Shown here in pieces: positions 8,822 to 17,708 of a DNA stretch of 64,000 nt. The notes under the pieces were generated by a model. That model was not told the origin of the DNA, searched no databases, and saw only the letters and a program-made list of their open reading frames with translations. A program made the position numbers and the translations under genes. Origin of the DNA: Flavobacterium zepuense (GTDB lineage Bacteria; Bacteroidota; Bacteroidia; Flavobacteriales; Flavobacteriaceae); the NCBI RefSeq assembly GCF_007097145.1, contig NZ_VJVZ01000007.1, forward strand, positions 1 through 64,000. The letters run 5' to 3'. Positions within the stretch are counted from its first letter, which is position 1. Each line of letters begins with the position of its first letter.

Positions 8822-11800
8822 ATGAAAACATTTATATATTCTTATTTTCTGTTGTTGCTGCCTTTAATATGCTTCGGACAGCTGCCTACTGATCAAAACT
8901 ACACAAGGTCTTTAATTTATAAGGATTCAACACAGGTTAGCGACGGTTCAAAAGCGAATATCGCAGTGGTATATTTTGATGGCTTAGGACGGGCAAAACA
9001 AAAAATTTCCGGAAAGATGAGTTCCACAGGAACTGATTTGATCACATTAATAAAATATGATTCACTGGGCAGGCCTGTTAAAGAGTATTTACCGTATGTC
9101 TCTTCGACTACAAATCAGGCATTTGACACCGATGCACTCACGAATGTGCTTGAGTTTTATAACGACCCCGCTTTTGAAGAAACACAAAATCCTTACACCG
9201 AAAAGTTTTTTGAAAATTCACCTTTAAACAGGATCAAAAAATTAGCGGCAGCGGGAAACGCATGGAAGGGCAACAATAGCAATGACATCGACCATACCGT
9301 GAAATATGCCTATTTAACCAATACGGCTACCGAGTTAAAAAAGATTACGGCTACCGCAGCGTGGAGCAGTACCTACAATTTGTATACAACAACTTTTGTA
9401 GCTAATGGCAATTATGCGAAAGGTGAACTCTACAAAACAATAAAACAGGATGAAAACAAGGCCGCTGCTGTTTACACAGGAATATCATCTTCCTCTAATA
9501 TTGGTACGACGCATGAGTTTAAGGATAAAGATGGGCGGCTTATACTTAAAAGATTCTATGATATACTTGTAGTTGATGGTTCGGCTGAAACAGCAATTTA
9601 TGAAACATATTACGTATATGACCAGTTTGGAAACCTAACCTATGTACTACCCCCGGCAACAGGTGGTACTTTGGTTGAAGAGTTATGCTACCAGTATAAG
9701 TATGACAGTTACAACAGGGTTGTCGAAAAGAAGGTGCCTGGTAAACAATGGGAATTCATTGTTTATGATAAAATGGACAGGATCGTTTCTACGGGTCCGG
9801 TATTTACGCCATTTGGAGGGTTAGAAACAGGTTGGTTGGAGACGCGTTATGACAAATTCGGACGTGTAGCCTACACCGGTTATCTTGCAGCAACACCCGT
9901 AAGTAGTACAACCCGCAAAGCCAAACAAGCGGTATTATATAGTTACGTTAACAAAACATCAACGCCCACAACGATTGATGGGATTGGAGTACATTATGAT
10001 GCCTTCCCTACTGGCATAAAGATGCTAAGCGTAAATTATTACGACGATTATACATTTCCCAACGCACCAACATCTTTTCCTAGTATAGAGAGTCAGGCTG
10101 TTTTAAACAATAGCACTAGAAAACCTAAGGGGCTTGCAACAGGAAGCTGGGTCCGCACCCTACAAACAGGAACTACTATTGGCGAAGCCAGTTACATTTT
10201 GTACGATCTTAAAGGAAGGCCTGTAAGCAGTCGTGTCACCAATTATCTGGGAGGTTATACACAATCTGACAGCAAACTTGATTTCGACGGCACCGTAAGT
10301 TATATAATTAAAAAGCATAAACGCCTTAGTACCGATTCGAATGAAATTAAAGTAAATGAAAGATTTAGTTATACCCCACAAGACAGACTGTTAGCACATA
10401 CGCACAAAATTGGCGAACTCAGTCCACAGTTGATGAGTTATAACACTTATAACGGCATAGGACAGTTAGAAACAAAGAAAACTGGAGGTAACGACTTTAG
10501 TGGTCTATCTTCTCTTCAATCGATAGACTATACCTATAACATACGCGGTTGGCTTAAAGGCATCAATAACGTGGGATCATTAGGCAACGATCTCTTTGCT
10601 TACAAATTGAACTACAATACAGTAGAAGAGAGCATCAATAACAATGTCCGACCACTCTATAACGGTAATATTTCTGAAACATTTTGGCGTACATCAAATG
10701 ACAATATAACCAGGAAGTACGGTTATAGCTATGATAATATGAGTCGCCTGACCGCAGCTTACTATCAAAAACCTGGGCAAGCTGTAACCCTTAACAATTC
10801 ATATAATGAAAAGGTACAGTATGACTTTAACAGCAATATTATTAGCCTTGCCAGAAATGGTGGGCAGGACAATGCTTCCTTGGTTGTAGAAATTGACAAT
10901 CTTGCCTACACGTACGCTCCTGGAACCAATCAGTTAAAAAAGGTAGTAGATAGTAGCGGTAATCCAAGCGGATTTAAAGACAGTACTGATAATACGGGCG
11001 ATGATTTTACCTACGATAACAATGGCAACCTGCTTACTGATAAAAATAAAGGCATCACCGGGATTATATACAATCACTTAAATCTGCCCGTACAAATCAC
11101 GTTCAATAATAATGCGAGTACAAAAATTACCTACCTTTACAGTGCGACAGGCGTTAAGCTCAAAAAGGTTGTCACAAACGGAACAGATACCAGTACCGAT
11201 TATTTAGGGGGCTACCAGTATAAGAGCGGTAACCTGCAATTCTTTCCAACCGCTGAAGGCTATGTAAAAGCGACCCTCTCAGGCTCGGCCTATAACTATG
11301 ATTACGTTTTTAGCTTTAAGGATCATTTAGGTAATGTAAGGTTAAATTACACTGCAAACGGTAGTGGTGTAGCCATACTTGACGAGGACAATTATTATCC
11401 TTTCGGGGCTAAGCATACGGGCTACAACAGCACGATGTATACGGTAAATAGTGGTATGTTGGTTGGGATTATAAATCCGTTCAACAACTACCAGTATTAC
11501 AACAAGGAGCTACAGGATGAACATGGATTCAACATGTATGACTTTGGGGCACGTAACTATGACCCTGCGTTAGGAAGGTGGATGAATATCGACCCTTTGG
11601 CATCAAAGAGTTTTTCATACAGCCCTTACCAGTATGCGTTTAATAATCCGGTCTATTTTGTTGATATCGATGGCATGGTGGTTCAGGCATCTACTAGATT
11701 TCAGGGCCCAGGGGATGACAAGAAAGAAGATCCTGTGGTTTCGGCGGGAGAGCTTAAAGAGGTTGTAATTACTATTGACCGGTCAAAACCAGCAGATGCA

Positions 11801-12382
11801 AAAGGCTCAATAAGGTTTGGCGACTTTATTCCAGATTTTAATTTAGCACATGCATTTTTTGGAAAGGATCTGTATAAAAGTTATGACAACGTTTTTGCTT
11901 CGGAAGATGGGAGAAAGTTCTATCAAAATCTTCATAAGAACGATGAGAAAGAGGCGAGAATATATGCAGAAATAGTAGTTGGGTTTTTAGTTCCGGGCGT
12001 TGTTCAAATAGTAGGAGAATTAGGCAGTATTGCATTAGTAGGTGAAGAAATTGCAGTTATAGGGACTGCTGCGGAGGAAGGGATTGTAGCAGCAGTTGAG
12101 GCCGAAGAAATGGCTGTAGAAGGCATATATGAATTTACTACGACTACAGGCGAAACCTACGTTGGACAATCACAAAATATAGCACAAAGACTTCAGCAGC
12201 ACATTGCTAAAGGTAAGCTAGCGCCGGGAACACCTGTAAAAACGACAGAGGTCCTTGGTGGAAAAACTGCTAGAGAAATTGCAGAACAATTAAGAATTAG
12301 GGATCTTGGCGGGATAGAAAAACTTGCAAATAAGGTTAACCCTATAGGCAAAGCGCGACAATATTTATTACCAACACCATAA
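8822..12382 (+). CDS. RHS-core polymorphic toxin with GIY-YIG nuclease-like C-terminus
   Basis: 1186 residues. A signal peptide (to about residue 20, ICFGQ) is followed by a DUF6443-like N-terminal segment (NYTRSLIYKDSTQ, VVYFDGLGRAKQ), many YD repeats, and an RHS-associated core near residues 820-960 (FKDHLGNVRLNY, YYPFGAKHTGYN, FGARNYDPALGRWMNIDPL, SPYQYAFNNPVYFVD). After this conserved core the sequence changes. Residues about 1101-1186 begin GIYEFTTTTGETYVGQS and keep an Arg (AQRL) and a Glu (REIAEQ), the pattern of a GIY-YIG nuclease. This is the usual design of a polymorphic toxin: a conserved shell with a variable nuclease tip. The tip assignment rests on motifs. The gene directly downstream is the likely immunity gene. 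Confidence 0.85.
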   Translation: MKTFIYSYFLLLLPLICFGQLPTDQNYTRSLIYKDSTQVSDGSKANIAVVYFDGLGRAKQKISGKMSSTGTDLITLIKYDSLGRPVKEYLPYVSSTTNQAFDTDALTNVLEFYNDPAFEETQNPYTEKFFENSPLNRIKKLAAAGNAWKGNNSNDIDHTVKYAYLTNTATELKKITATAAWSSTYNLYTTTFVANGNYAKGELYKTIKQDENKAAAVYTGISSSSNIGTTHEFKDKDGRLILKRFYDILVVDGSAETAIYETYYVYDQFGNLTYVLPPATGGTLVEELCYQYKYDSYNRVVEKKVPGKQWEFIVYDKMDRIVSTGPVFTPFGGLETGWLETRYDKFGRVAYTGYLAATPVSSTTRKAKQAVLYSYVNKTSTPTTIDGIGVHYDAFPTGIKMLSVNYYDDYTFPNAPTSFPSIESQAVLNNSTRKPKGLATGSWVRTLQTGTTIGEASYILYDLKGRPVSSRVTNYLGGYTQSDSKLDFDGTVSYIIKKHKRLSTDSNEIKVNERFSYTPQDRLLAHTHKIGELSPQLMSYNTYNGIGQLETKKTGGNDFSGLSSLQSIDYTYNIRGWLKGINNVGSLGNDLFAYKLNYNTVEESINNNVRPLYNGNISETFWRTSNDNITRKYGYSYDNMSRLTAAYYQKPGQAVTLNNSYNEKVQYDFNSNIISLARNGGQDNASLVVEIDNLAYTYAPGTNQLKKVVDSSGNPSGFKDSTDNTGDDFTYDNNGNLLTDKNKGITGIIYNHLNLPVQITFNNNASTKITYLYSATGVKLKKVVTNGTDTSTDYLGGYQYKSGNLQFFPTAEGYVKATLSGSAYNYDYVFSFKDHLGNVRLNYTANGSGVAILDEDNYYPFGAKHTGYNSTMYTVNSGMLVGIINPFNNYQYYNKELQDEHGFNMYDFGARNYDPALGRWMNIDPLASKSFSYSPYQYAFNNPVYFVDIDGMVVQASTRFQGPGDDKKEDPVVSAGELKEVVITIDRSKPADAKGSIRFGDFIPDFNLAHAFFGKDLYKSYDNVFASEDGRKFYQNLHKNDEKEARIYAEIVVGFLVPGVVQIVGELGSIALVGEEIAVIGTAAEEGIVAAVEAEEMAVEGIYEFTTTTGETYVGQSQNIAQRLQQHIAKGKLAPGTPVKTTEVLGGKTAREIAEQLRIRDLGGIEKLANKVNPIGKARQYLLPTP

Positions 12383-12389
12383 TAGTAAT

Positions 12390-13244
12390 ATGAACAATAT
12401 AGAATTTGAATCTGGAACTTATGGCACCAAAGCTGTAATTAGAACGGCTTGGGATGAATCTTTTTTTCAAGTGTTAATGGACAAAAACGTGGTTGAATTA
12501 GAGTTAAACGATGGTAAAGGCTGGCGAGGCGATAGCGTGGATTTTTTACGTTCCTTTCCACAATTAAAAGCTTTAACCCTTTTTGACTTTAAAATTAAAT
12601 CAATTAGTGCGATACATCATTTAAATGAATTAATAGAAATTAAACTTTCAACTTATTCGGATGAACCGGTTGATTTTAGTTTATTTCCCAATCTGCGTGT
12701 ATGTTCATTTGAATGGATAAAGGGATCTACTTCTCTATTTAATAGTACGGGACTAACAAGCCTTTTCATTAACAGTTTTAATGAAAAAAGCAGCGTTTTG
12801 TTTTCTAAACTTATTAATCTTGAACAACTAGCAGTATTGAATGCGCCAGTTGAAAATATTAATGGATTTTTTACGCTAACAAAACTTAAGTATTTGAGAA
12901 TAGCAAATTTAAAGAAAATCACATCAGTTGAAGGAATTGCACATCTGCAACAGCTGGAAAAATTAGAGATTCATTCATGTAAAGGAATAAATAATGTTTC
13001 CGAAATTTTTACGCTTACCAAGCTTAAACATCTTTTCCTTCTTGACATCGGTAATATTGCCAGTATTAAAGGAATAGAACATTTAAGTGATTTGAGAGAT
13101 TTTATCTTTTATGAGTCAACGAATGTATTAGATGGCGATATATCACCTGTATTAAAGTTAAAAAACCTTACAAAGATATCTTATCAAAACAGGAAGCATT
13201 ACACCCATAAAAGGGAAGAATTTGGTAAAATGTATTTTCAATAA
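12390..13244 (+). CDS. leucine-rich-repeat protein, probable immunity protein
   Basis: A 284-residue cytoplasmic protein with no signal peptide. From about residue 60 it is built of leucine-rich repeats of 22-25 residues (LTKLKYLRIANLKKITSVEG, HLQQLEKLEIHSCKGINNVS, LTKLKHLFLLDIGNIASIKG). It starts 8 bp after the stop of the toxin gene and is visibly more AT-rich than it. A small cytoplasmic gene directly after a toxin tip is the usual place for the specific immunity protein, so that role is inferred from position. LRR proteins bind other proteins, which fits a toxin inhibitor. A non-immunity LRR role cannot be excluded. Confidence 0.65.
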   Translation: MNNIEFESGTYGTKAVIRTAWDESFFQVLMDKNVVELELNDGKGWRGDSVDFLRSFPQLKALTLFDFKIKSISAIHHLNELIEIKLSTYSDEPVDFSLFPNLRVCSFEWIKGSTSLFNSTGLTSLFINSFNEKSSVLFSKLINLEQLAVLNAPVENINGFFTLTKLKYLRIANLKKITSVEGIAHLQQLEKLEIHSCKGINNVSEIFTLTKLKHLFLLDIGNIASIKGIEHLSDLRDFIFYESTNVLDGDISPVLKLKNLTKISYQNRKHYTHKREEFGKMYFQ

Positions 13245-13315
13245 TATAATAACTGGCTGTTTTACTTTCTTTACGATTGAATAGATTCAACTACACCTCG
13301 AATTTATGTTAGTTG

Positions 13316-13350
13316 AACTGGCTGACCCTTAAAAGTTGGCCAGTTTTTTT
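13316..13350 (+). terminator. terminator after the toxin/immunity genes
   Basis: The stem AACTGGC/GCCAGTT is followed directly by a run of seven T. It lies about 70 bp after the LRR gene stop and would end the 3885-13244 transcription unit. Confidence 0.65.
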
Positions 13351-13444
13351 ATGCTTCACCTTAGTGGTATCCCCCTGATCTCATTCATGCCGTTCGTACG
13401 GTGTAAATTCCTTGGTAACGGTGCTACAGGTGTATTTAGAATTA

Positions 13445-14125
13445 TTACTCTTTATCAATATACTTCCATACAAACCCATTCCACTGCTTGTAGATTCCCT
13501 TGGCAACATCGATAATAGCTTTGTCTGATAGCCGAAGTTCCCTTGATGCCTCTTTAATACTCCTGAATTCTTTGACCAAGTTACCGTCGAGGTCATACTG
13601 TGCAACAGGCTTACTCGTCGCATAGCTTTTTTTCCAGCCGGAACGGTCAGCAGTGCTGAGGTGATGGGTCATACGGTTCCTGGCAATGACGCGTTGTTGT
13701 TTCTCTTTTTTGGATACCAGCTTCAGGTTTTCAGGACGGTTATTATAGCCGTTTGCATCAACATTAATAACATATAGCCCGGTTAATTTATAATCCAATT
13801 TAGGGTCAATAAAGGCTTGGTATATCAGCCTTCGGGTATTAAAATAATTGTATTTGTTCTCCAATAGCAGCGTAACCCTTAGATCAACCATCGGCTCGCC
13901 AGTAAGCAAGTTTTTGTTTTTAAAAACCGATTGGCTCAGTACACGCCCCTTTACAAATTGAGTTTTCAGGCGCGGGTGCGGTATTGTCCGGTCAAGCGAT
14001 TTTATCCTGCCTAAATTGGAAGCCTGGTAATAACCCTCAAATCCTGGTACATCTTTCCATACTTCTCCCGGCAGATCGGCCAGGGATTTATTGCGGTACT
14101 CCGTATGTATATCAGGGTCTGACAT
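13445..14125 (-). CDS. HNH endonuclease with NUMOD4 and NUMOD1 motifs
   Basis: A 226-residue protein. Residues about 22-60 are a NUMOD4 motif (WKDVPGFEGYYQASNLGRIK). A middle HNH-like part contains YVINVDANGYNNRPENLKLV, with the NNRPENL signature. Residues about 175-220 are a NUMOD1 DNA-binding motif (PVAQYDLDGNLVKEFRSI, then EASRELRLS). Such proteins are homing-type or phage/mobile-element endonucleases. It is the last gene of the minus-strand mobile block. It may be a free-standing passenger or help the element move; nothing here decides which. Confidence 0.85.
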   Translation of the reverse strand: MSDPDIHTEYRNKSLADLPGEVWKDVPGFEGYYQASNLGRIKSLDRTIPHPRLKTQFVKGRVLSQSVFKNKNLLTGEPMVDLRVTLLLENKYNYFNTRRLIYQAFIDPKLDYKLTGLYVINVDANGYNNRPENLKLVSKKEKQQRVIARNRMTHHLSTADRSGWKKSYATSKPVAQYDLDGNLVKEFRSIKEASRELRLSDKAIIDVAKGIYKQWNGFVWKYIDKE

Positions 14126-14198
14126 CAGTTTTTAACCTGCAATTTACGAAATACATGAGTTCAACACCACATTCAGTAACCCTACAAATGCGAAATAG

Positions 14199-14756
14199 CT
14201 ATTGGTTATCCTTTTGACCTGATTTGACATAGGCTTTCTCCATCAGTTTTTTTGTCTCTTTGCCGCTATGGTTATATAGATAGTTCCATGATTTGCGTAA
14301 CCGGTCATTTTCAAGCTGCTTAATGATAACTTGCTTCTGATTATCACTGTGGTGAATGCTCCAATCGTATACCTTGGTGATTAATAGCATTAATGCCAGC
14401 CATAAAAGCCAGCGGCTAAAAACAACCTTATAAAACAGCTTGGCATCCTGCTCTGGGAATAGCAACACCTGGAATTTTTTGACGGTACTCTTTGGCTGCT
14501 CGCCTACCATTTCTTTTATTTTCATTAATTCTTTTAACAGGATCTGCTGTAGCGGTTTTACATCACCTGTATCCTGTACCGGCATTGGCTTGTCCAGTTC
14601 CCGCTTAAGGTCATCCACCTTACTGCCGATGGTGTTAACGGCAGTCACCAGGTCGTTCATGGTTTGGTTGGTGGCTTTCTGTTCCTGGGTGAACTCTTCC
14701 AAGACCAGCTCTAAAGTTTCTTTGTCTATCTGTTCATTTTTTCCTGTAGTGTCCAT
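14199..14756 (-). CDS. membrane protein with coiled coil, mobilization block, unknown function
   Basis: A 185-residue protein. The N-terminal half is charged and helical with heptad-like spacing (TMNDLVTAVNTIGSKVDDLK). One transmembrane helix lies at about residues 132-152 (WLLWLALMLLITKVYDW), and a short charged tail follows. It starts 17 bp downstream of the relaxase gene, so it is very likely co-transcribed. Small anchored coiled-coil proteins recur beside relaxases in Bacteroidota mobilizable elements, but no established function can be named. Confidence 0.6.
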   Translation of the reverse strand: MDTTGKNEQIDKETLELVLEEFTQEQKATNQTMNDLVTAVNTIGSKVDDLKRELDKPMPVQDTGDVKPLQQILLKELMKIKEMVGEQPKSTVKKFQVLLFPEQDAKLFYKVVFSRWLLWLALMLLITKVYDWSIHHSDNQKQVIIKQLENDRLRKSWNYLYNHSGKETKKLMEKAYVKSGQKDNQ

Positions 14757-14773
14757 AACGATACGATTTAATA

Positions 14774-15793
14774 TTACCTGCGTACTTTCTGTCCCGGTTT
14801 CTTTTTATGTTTTTTCTTGGCCTCCCTAATCAACTCGGGGTCAACAGTATCCGGCGCGTATTCCGGCATCAGTAATTGTGATAGCATACCGGTAAGCTGT
14901 TTTTCTATTTCTCCGATGGATTCCCCTATAAAATTATTAGCAGTTAGCGATGCATTTACGCTGGCAGGTGCCATAGACGGCCTGTTACCATCCGTTTGAC
15001 TTTGCCCTTTAAACCTGTTTACGGCCAACTGCTGCTGGATGCTTAAAGCCTGCTCGATCTTCGCCAGCGAAAAACCGACCTCACTGCCCTTAACCTTTAC
15101 CTTCTTATCATCAATAAAAGATATGCCCCGGCCTTTAAGTACGGTGTACCCTAAGGCCTGCATCTGCTTTTCAAAGGCAGCGAAACTGGAAACGTTTTCT
15201 AAGGACTGCCGGATGTCATCCCGTAACTTCTCCTTGCGTTTGTCGTGGCGGGGCAATGACCTGTCTTTAGGGGATAAAAAAGCACGCGGGCTTAACACCT
15301 CCTGCAAGCCGTACTGCTTCTCTAAACGACGGCAAAGATCTGCCATTCGCTTATAGCTGTTGCTATCGCTGGCTACCTTGCCATCCAGTCCTACACGGTT
15401 AGCGGCAATATGGATATGCTGCTCTTTGGTATCCTTATGCAGTACGCAGATATACTGGTTATTTGCCACACCAAATTCCCTGGCGCAAGCCTGTCCGATT
15501 TCAATAAGCTGCCCTCTGCCCAGCGTCTCGCCGGGAGCCAGCCGCAGGGACAAATGCAGTACCGGTTTTTCAATCCGGCCGCTCAGTTTCTGCACATCAC
15601 TGAACTGCTCGGTGAGTTCTTTTTTATTGCCGAAACACTGATTATATTCCAGCACCTCGGCACGCCCTGTGTGCTGTAGATCATCCTGCAATGACAGCTC
15701 TTGTTTCAGCTGCTCCGACAGCTCTTTTTTATCCTCCAGTACATAACGGATCAGGTGGTAAAAAGAGGCTCCGATGGATACATGGCCGATCAT
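14774..15793 (-). CDS. mobB: MobB-type relaxase (mobilization nuclease)
   Basis: A 339-residue protein. Residues 126-133 read HIHIAANR, the metal-binding histidine motif of relaxase/mobilization nucleases, in the context DTKEQHIHIAANRVGLDG. The catalytic tyrosine is expected near the N-terminus, and Y12 and Y17 are candidates (SFYHLIRYVLE). A basic Lys/Arg tail ends the protein. The enzyme would nick oriT and lead the strand in conjugal transfer using a helper system. Its ATG overlaps the stop of the upstream accessory gene by 4 bp. No coupling protein or mating-pair genes lie in the window, so the element is mobilizable, not self-transmissible, as far as can be seen. Confidence 0.88.
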   Translation of the reverse strand: MIGHVSIGASFYHLIRYVLEDKKELSEQLKQELSLQDDLQHTGRAEVLEYNQCFGNKKELTEQFSDVQKLSGRIEKPVLHLSLRLAPGETLGRGQLIEIGQACAREFGVANNQYICVLHKDTKEQHIHIAANRVGLDGKVASDSNSYKRMADLCRRLEKQYGLQEVLSPRAFLSPKDRSLPRHDKRKEKLRDDIRQSLENVSSFAAFEKQMQALGYTVLKGRGISFIDDKKVKVKGSEVGFSLAKIEQALSIQQQLAVNRFKGQSQTDGNRPSMAPASVNASLTANNFIGESIGEIEKQLTGMLSQLLMPEYAPDTVDPELIREAKKKHKKKPGQKVRR

Positions 15794-16185
15794 TGCAAAT
15801 AGCTTTTTATAGTCACCGCGATCTCTTTCACCTGCCCGGATTGCACCTTTAGTGCCGCTCGTTCCAAAGGGCTTAATTCATCATTACTGTTCCGCTTTTT
15901 GGCAAGCTGGTTCAGGTTCGCAGCCAGGTGGTTGAGCGTGGCGGTAAAGCCTAAAACCTCTTTGGGTAAAGCCTTGTTTCGCCTGTCAATCTTTCCGGTA
16001 AGCCCCATCTCGCGCAGGAACTCTGAAATGGTTAAGCCTACACTTTTTGCTTTGGCCTCGATCACTTTACGCTCGTAAAGTGTGCATTTGATCGCCATAA
16101 GCTGGTCTCTCTTAATAGCTTTTGGGGGTCTCCCCCCTTTATTCCTTTGAGTTTCATTCAATCCTTCCATCACTTTCCCTTTCAT
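15790..16185 (-). CDS. relaxosome accessory protein, MobC/MobA-type
   Basis: A 131-residue basic protein. It opens with a GGRPPK-type nucleic-acid-binding segment, then a ribbon-helix-helix-like region (MAIKCTLYERKVIEAKAKSV, GLTISEFLREM), then LNHLAANLNQLAKKRN, the hallmark of the MobC family. Such proteins bind oriT and help the relaxase to nick. It is translationally coupled to the relaxase by a 4-bp overlap. The oriT-like repeats lie 20-105 bp upstream of its start. The family is secure, though naming differs between systems (BmgA, MobA, MobC). Confidence 0.85.
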   Translation of the reverse strand: MKGKVMEGLNETQRNKGGRPPKAIKRDQLMAIKCTLYERKVIEAKAKSVGLTISEFLREMGLTGKIDRRNKALPKEVLGFTATLNHLAANLNQLAKKRNSNDELSPLERAALKVQSGQVKEIAVTIKSYLQ

Positions 16186-16204
16186 CTTTTATACTCAGTT
16201 TTTC

Positions 16205-16290
16205 GAATGCGCAGCATGAGAAAAATCCCTCACCGAATGCGATAGCATGAGGTGAGCCAGCGTTTTGGTTTTACCAAAACATAGCTGGCT
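16205..16290. other. oriT-like cluster of direct and inverted repeats
   Basis: The 118-bp gap upstream of the relaxosome gene is dense in structure. A direct repeat GAATGCG(C/AT)AGCATGAG occurs at 16205-16220 and 16235-16251. An inverted pair CTCACC/GGTGAG spans 16229-16256. A strong hairpin spans 16255-16290: AGCCAGC+GTTTTGGT pairs with ACCAAAAC+GCTGGCT, with a TTT loop and an ATA bulge. Position next to the mob genes and this architecture fit an origin of transfer; the nick site is not identified. Confidence 0.55.
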
Positions 16291-16303
16291 ACTCACTCAA
16301 ATG

Positions 16304-17269
16304 TCAAAAAGACCTCCTAATCCTCTGACCTTGCTTTAATTCCGGCTGTTTGCTTTGAAGCCATTCGTTTACATCCTTGAAGCCGCTGTAAAAATCACTG
16401 CGGTCTATATACTTATCCTGCTTGCCGGTATTCCATCCTAAAGCTTTCTTCGTCGCTTTGGTGCCAGCACCATCCCTGTCGAGTATCAAATGCACACGCC
16501 TATAGCCCTCCATCAGTTCCCTGCTCTTTTCAAAAAAAGAAAGGGAGTTTAACACCAGGCAATTTGTCAGAGGGGATGCTTTGTTGCGGTTGATCGTCTG
16601 AAAAGACAGGAAGCTAAAAAAGCCCTCGAAAACAGCAAGGTCATTTGATGGTTTTGCAGCCAATAAAGTGACCGCTTTCGGTGAGCTGCTGCCCTTGAAA
16701 TTTTCACTTCGGAGTTCATATCCACCGGCACCATTTTGGAAGCCGACGACGGTATGTTTTCTACCGTACAAAAGGAAGTCAACCTCCCGGCAAAAATGGC
16801 TCGCAATGTCTATCGGTATGCTCCTTTTTTGGAGGTAATCCAAGAGCTTTTTATCTGCCAATTGACGGGTTTCGACAATGACAATTTTGCTCTCGGCATT
16901 CTCTTTTTTACCATCGGCAAATGATCGTTGTGCAGCATTTCGATTGGCTGCTTTCTGTGGCTGGTGAAAAGGAAAAGAAGGGATTGCCTGACCCGCTAAT
17001 TGTTGCAGAAATTCGTTAGCAGTACACTTAAAATACACCGTGCCGAAATCTATCAGATTGCCGCCTTTTCCCTCCCCGTGGTCGTACCATACATTTAGAT
17101 TACGGTTAACCTTAAAAGAGGGTGTTTTTTCCTCCCGTAACGGGGAGTGATACCAATAATCGGAACCGTTTATTTTAGTCGGCAGATGTCCTAAAGAGCT
17201 TAGGTAGTCCACAAGGTCAAGTTGCTTGGCAGCAACATAAGTTAACTTTTCCATAACCCCTTTTGCCAT
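16304..17269 (-). CDS. primase-like protein, degenerate CHC2 zinc finger plus TOPRIM-type domain
   Basis: A 321-residue protein. Residues 37-75 follow the CHC2 primase pattern (EEKTPSFKV, GKGGNLIDF), but all four usual zinc ligands are replaced: Ser42, Arg45, Asp63 and Glu66 stand where Cys and His are expected. A TOPRIM-type region follows at about 195-310 (LAVFEGFFSFLSFQ, VHLILDRDGAGTKATK). Similar TOPRIM/primase-like proteins accompany mobilization genes in Bacteroidota elements and probably aid replication or second-strand synthesis after transfer. A second ATG at 17254 (MEKLTYV) could be the true start. Lost ligands suggest a divergent, non-zinc fold rather than a dead gene, since the frame is intact. 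Confidence 0.8.
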   Translation of the reverse strand: MAKGVMEKLTYVAAKQLDLVDYLSSLGHLPTKINGSDYWYHSPLREEKTPSFKVNRNLNVWYDHGEGKGGNLIDFGTVYFKCTANEFLQQLAGQAIPSFPFHQPQKAANRNAAQRSFADGKKENAESKIVIVETRQLADKKLLDYLQKRSIPIDIASHFCREVDFLLYGRKHTVVGFQNGAGGYELRSENFKGSSSPKAVTLLAAKPSNDLAVFEGFFSFLSFQTINRNKASPLTNCLVLNSLSFFEKSRELMEGYRRVHLILDRDGAGTKATKKALGWNTGKQDKYIDRSDFYSGFKDVNEWLQSKQPELKQGQRIRRSF

Positions 17270-17272
17270 TTG

Positions 17273-17304
17273 AATAATAGGAGAACCTTTTGCTTCCTAT
17301 TATT
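17273..17304. promoter_or_regulatory. inverted repeat at the primase gene start
   Basis: AATAATAGGA and TCCTATTATT are perfect 10-bp arms (17273-17282 and 17295-17304) with a 12-nt loop. They lie 4 bp upstream of the primase ATG on the minus strand, where a repressor or an RNA hairpin could control translation. The role is inferred. Confidence 0.35.
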
Positions 17305-17407
17305 GATTTCTCGCTAAATACTATCGTTCTATCAAACATGAAGACATTTGAGGTTGACTAAAATTTCCTCGATATTGTCCCAAATGAAGATATATGCAAT
17401 TTACAAA

Positions 17408-17443
17408 AAATGTTTATATTAAAAAATAATTATATAAACATTT
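17408..17443. repeat. 12-bp inverted repeat in the primase-tracrRNA gap
   Basis: AAATGTTTATAT (17408-17419) and ATATAAACATTT (17432-17443) are perfect arms with a 12-nt loop. It may be an operator or a terminator. The AT-rich remainder of 17305-17708 has no gene-like frame and nothing else recognised. Confidence 0.35.
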
Positions 17444-17708
17444 ATCATTAAGCAATTTCTTTTTATATGAGCACATATACGTGATAATTATATGTGTAAT
17501 TCACCTTCTTGCCTATTCTCAGAATACCTATTAATGGGGATGTTTTATTAAATCATTTATTTTTAAATTTCAACCCATTCCTTCTGGAAGTGGTAATTAG
17601 GTCTTGAGCGGGTAAAATAGCAAGGTTGAGTGAAAGTGATAGATGCTTATACTTTTAAGAAAACTTGCGATTAGATAATTAGGCAAGCAATAGTATTGTA
17701 GCTAAAAA

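Noticed and set aside
13381..13623. 80-residue minus-strand frame overlapping the HNH gene
   Set aside because: It lies in another frame of the NUMOD/HNH gene, which has clear motifs over the same bases.
14440..15679. Several plus-strand frames opposite the mobilization genes
   Set aside because: Antisense shadows; Ser/Leu-rich, without motifs, while the minus strand has a full relaxase.
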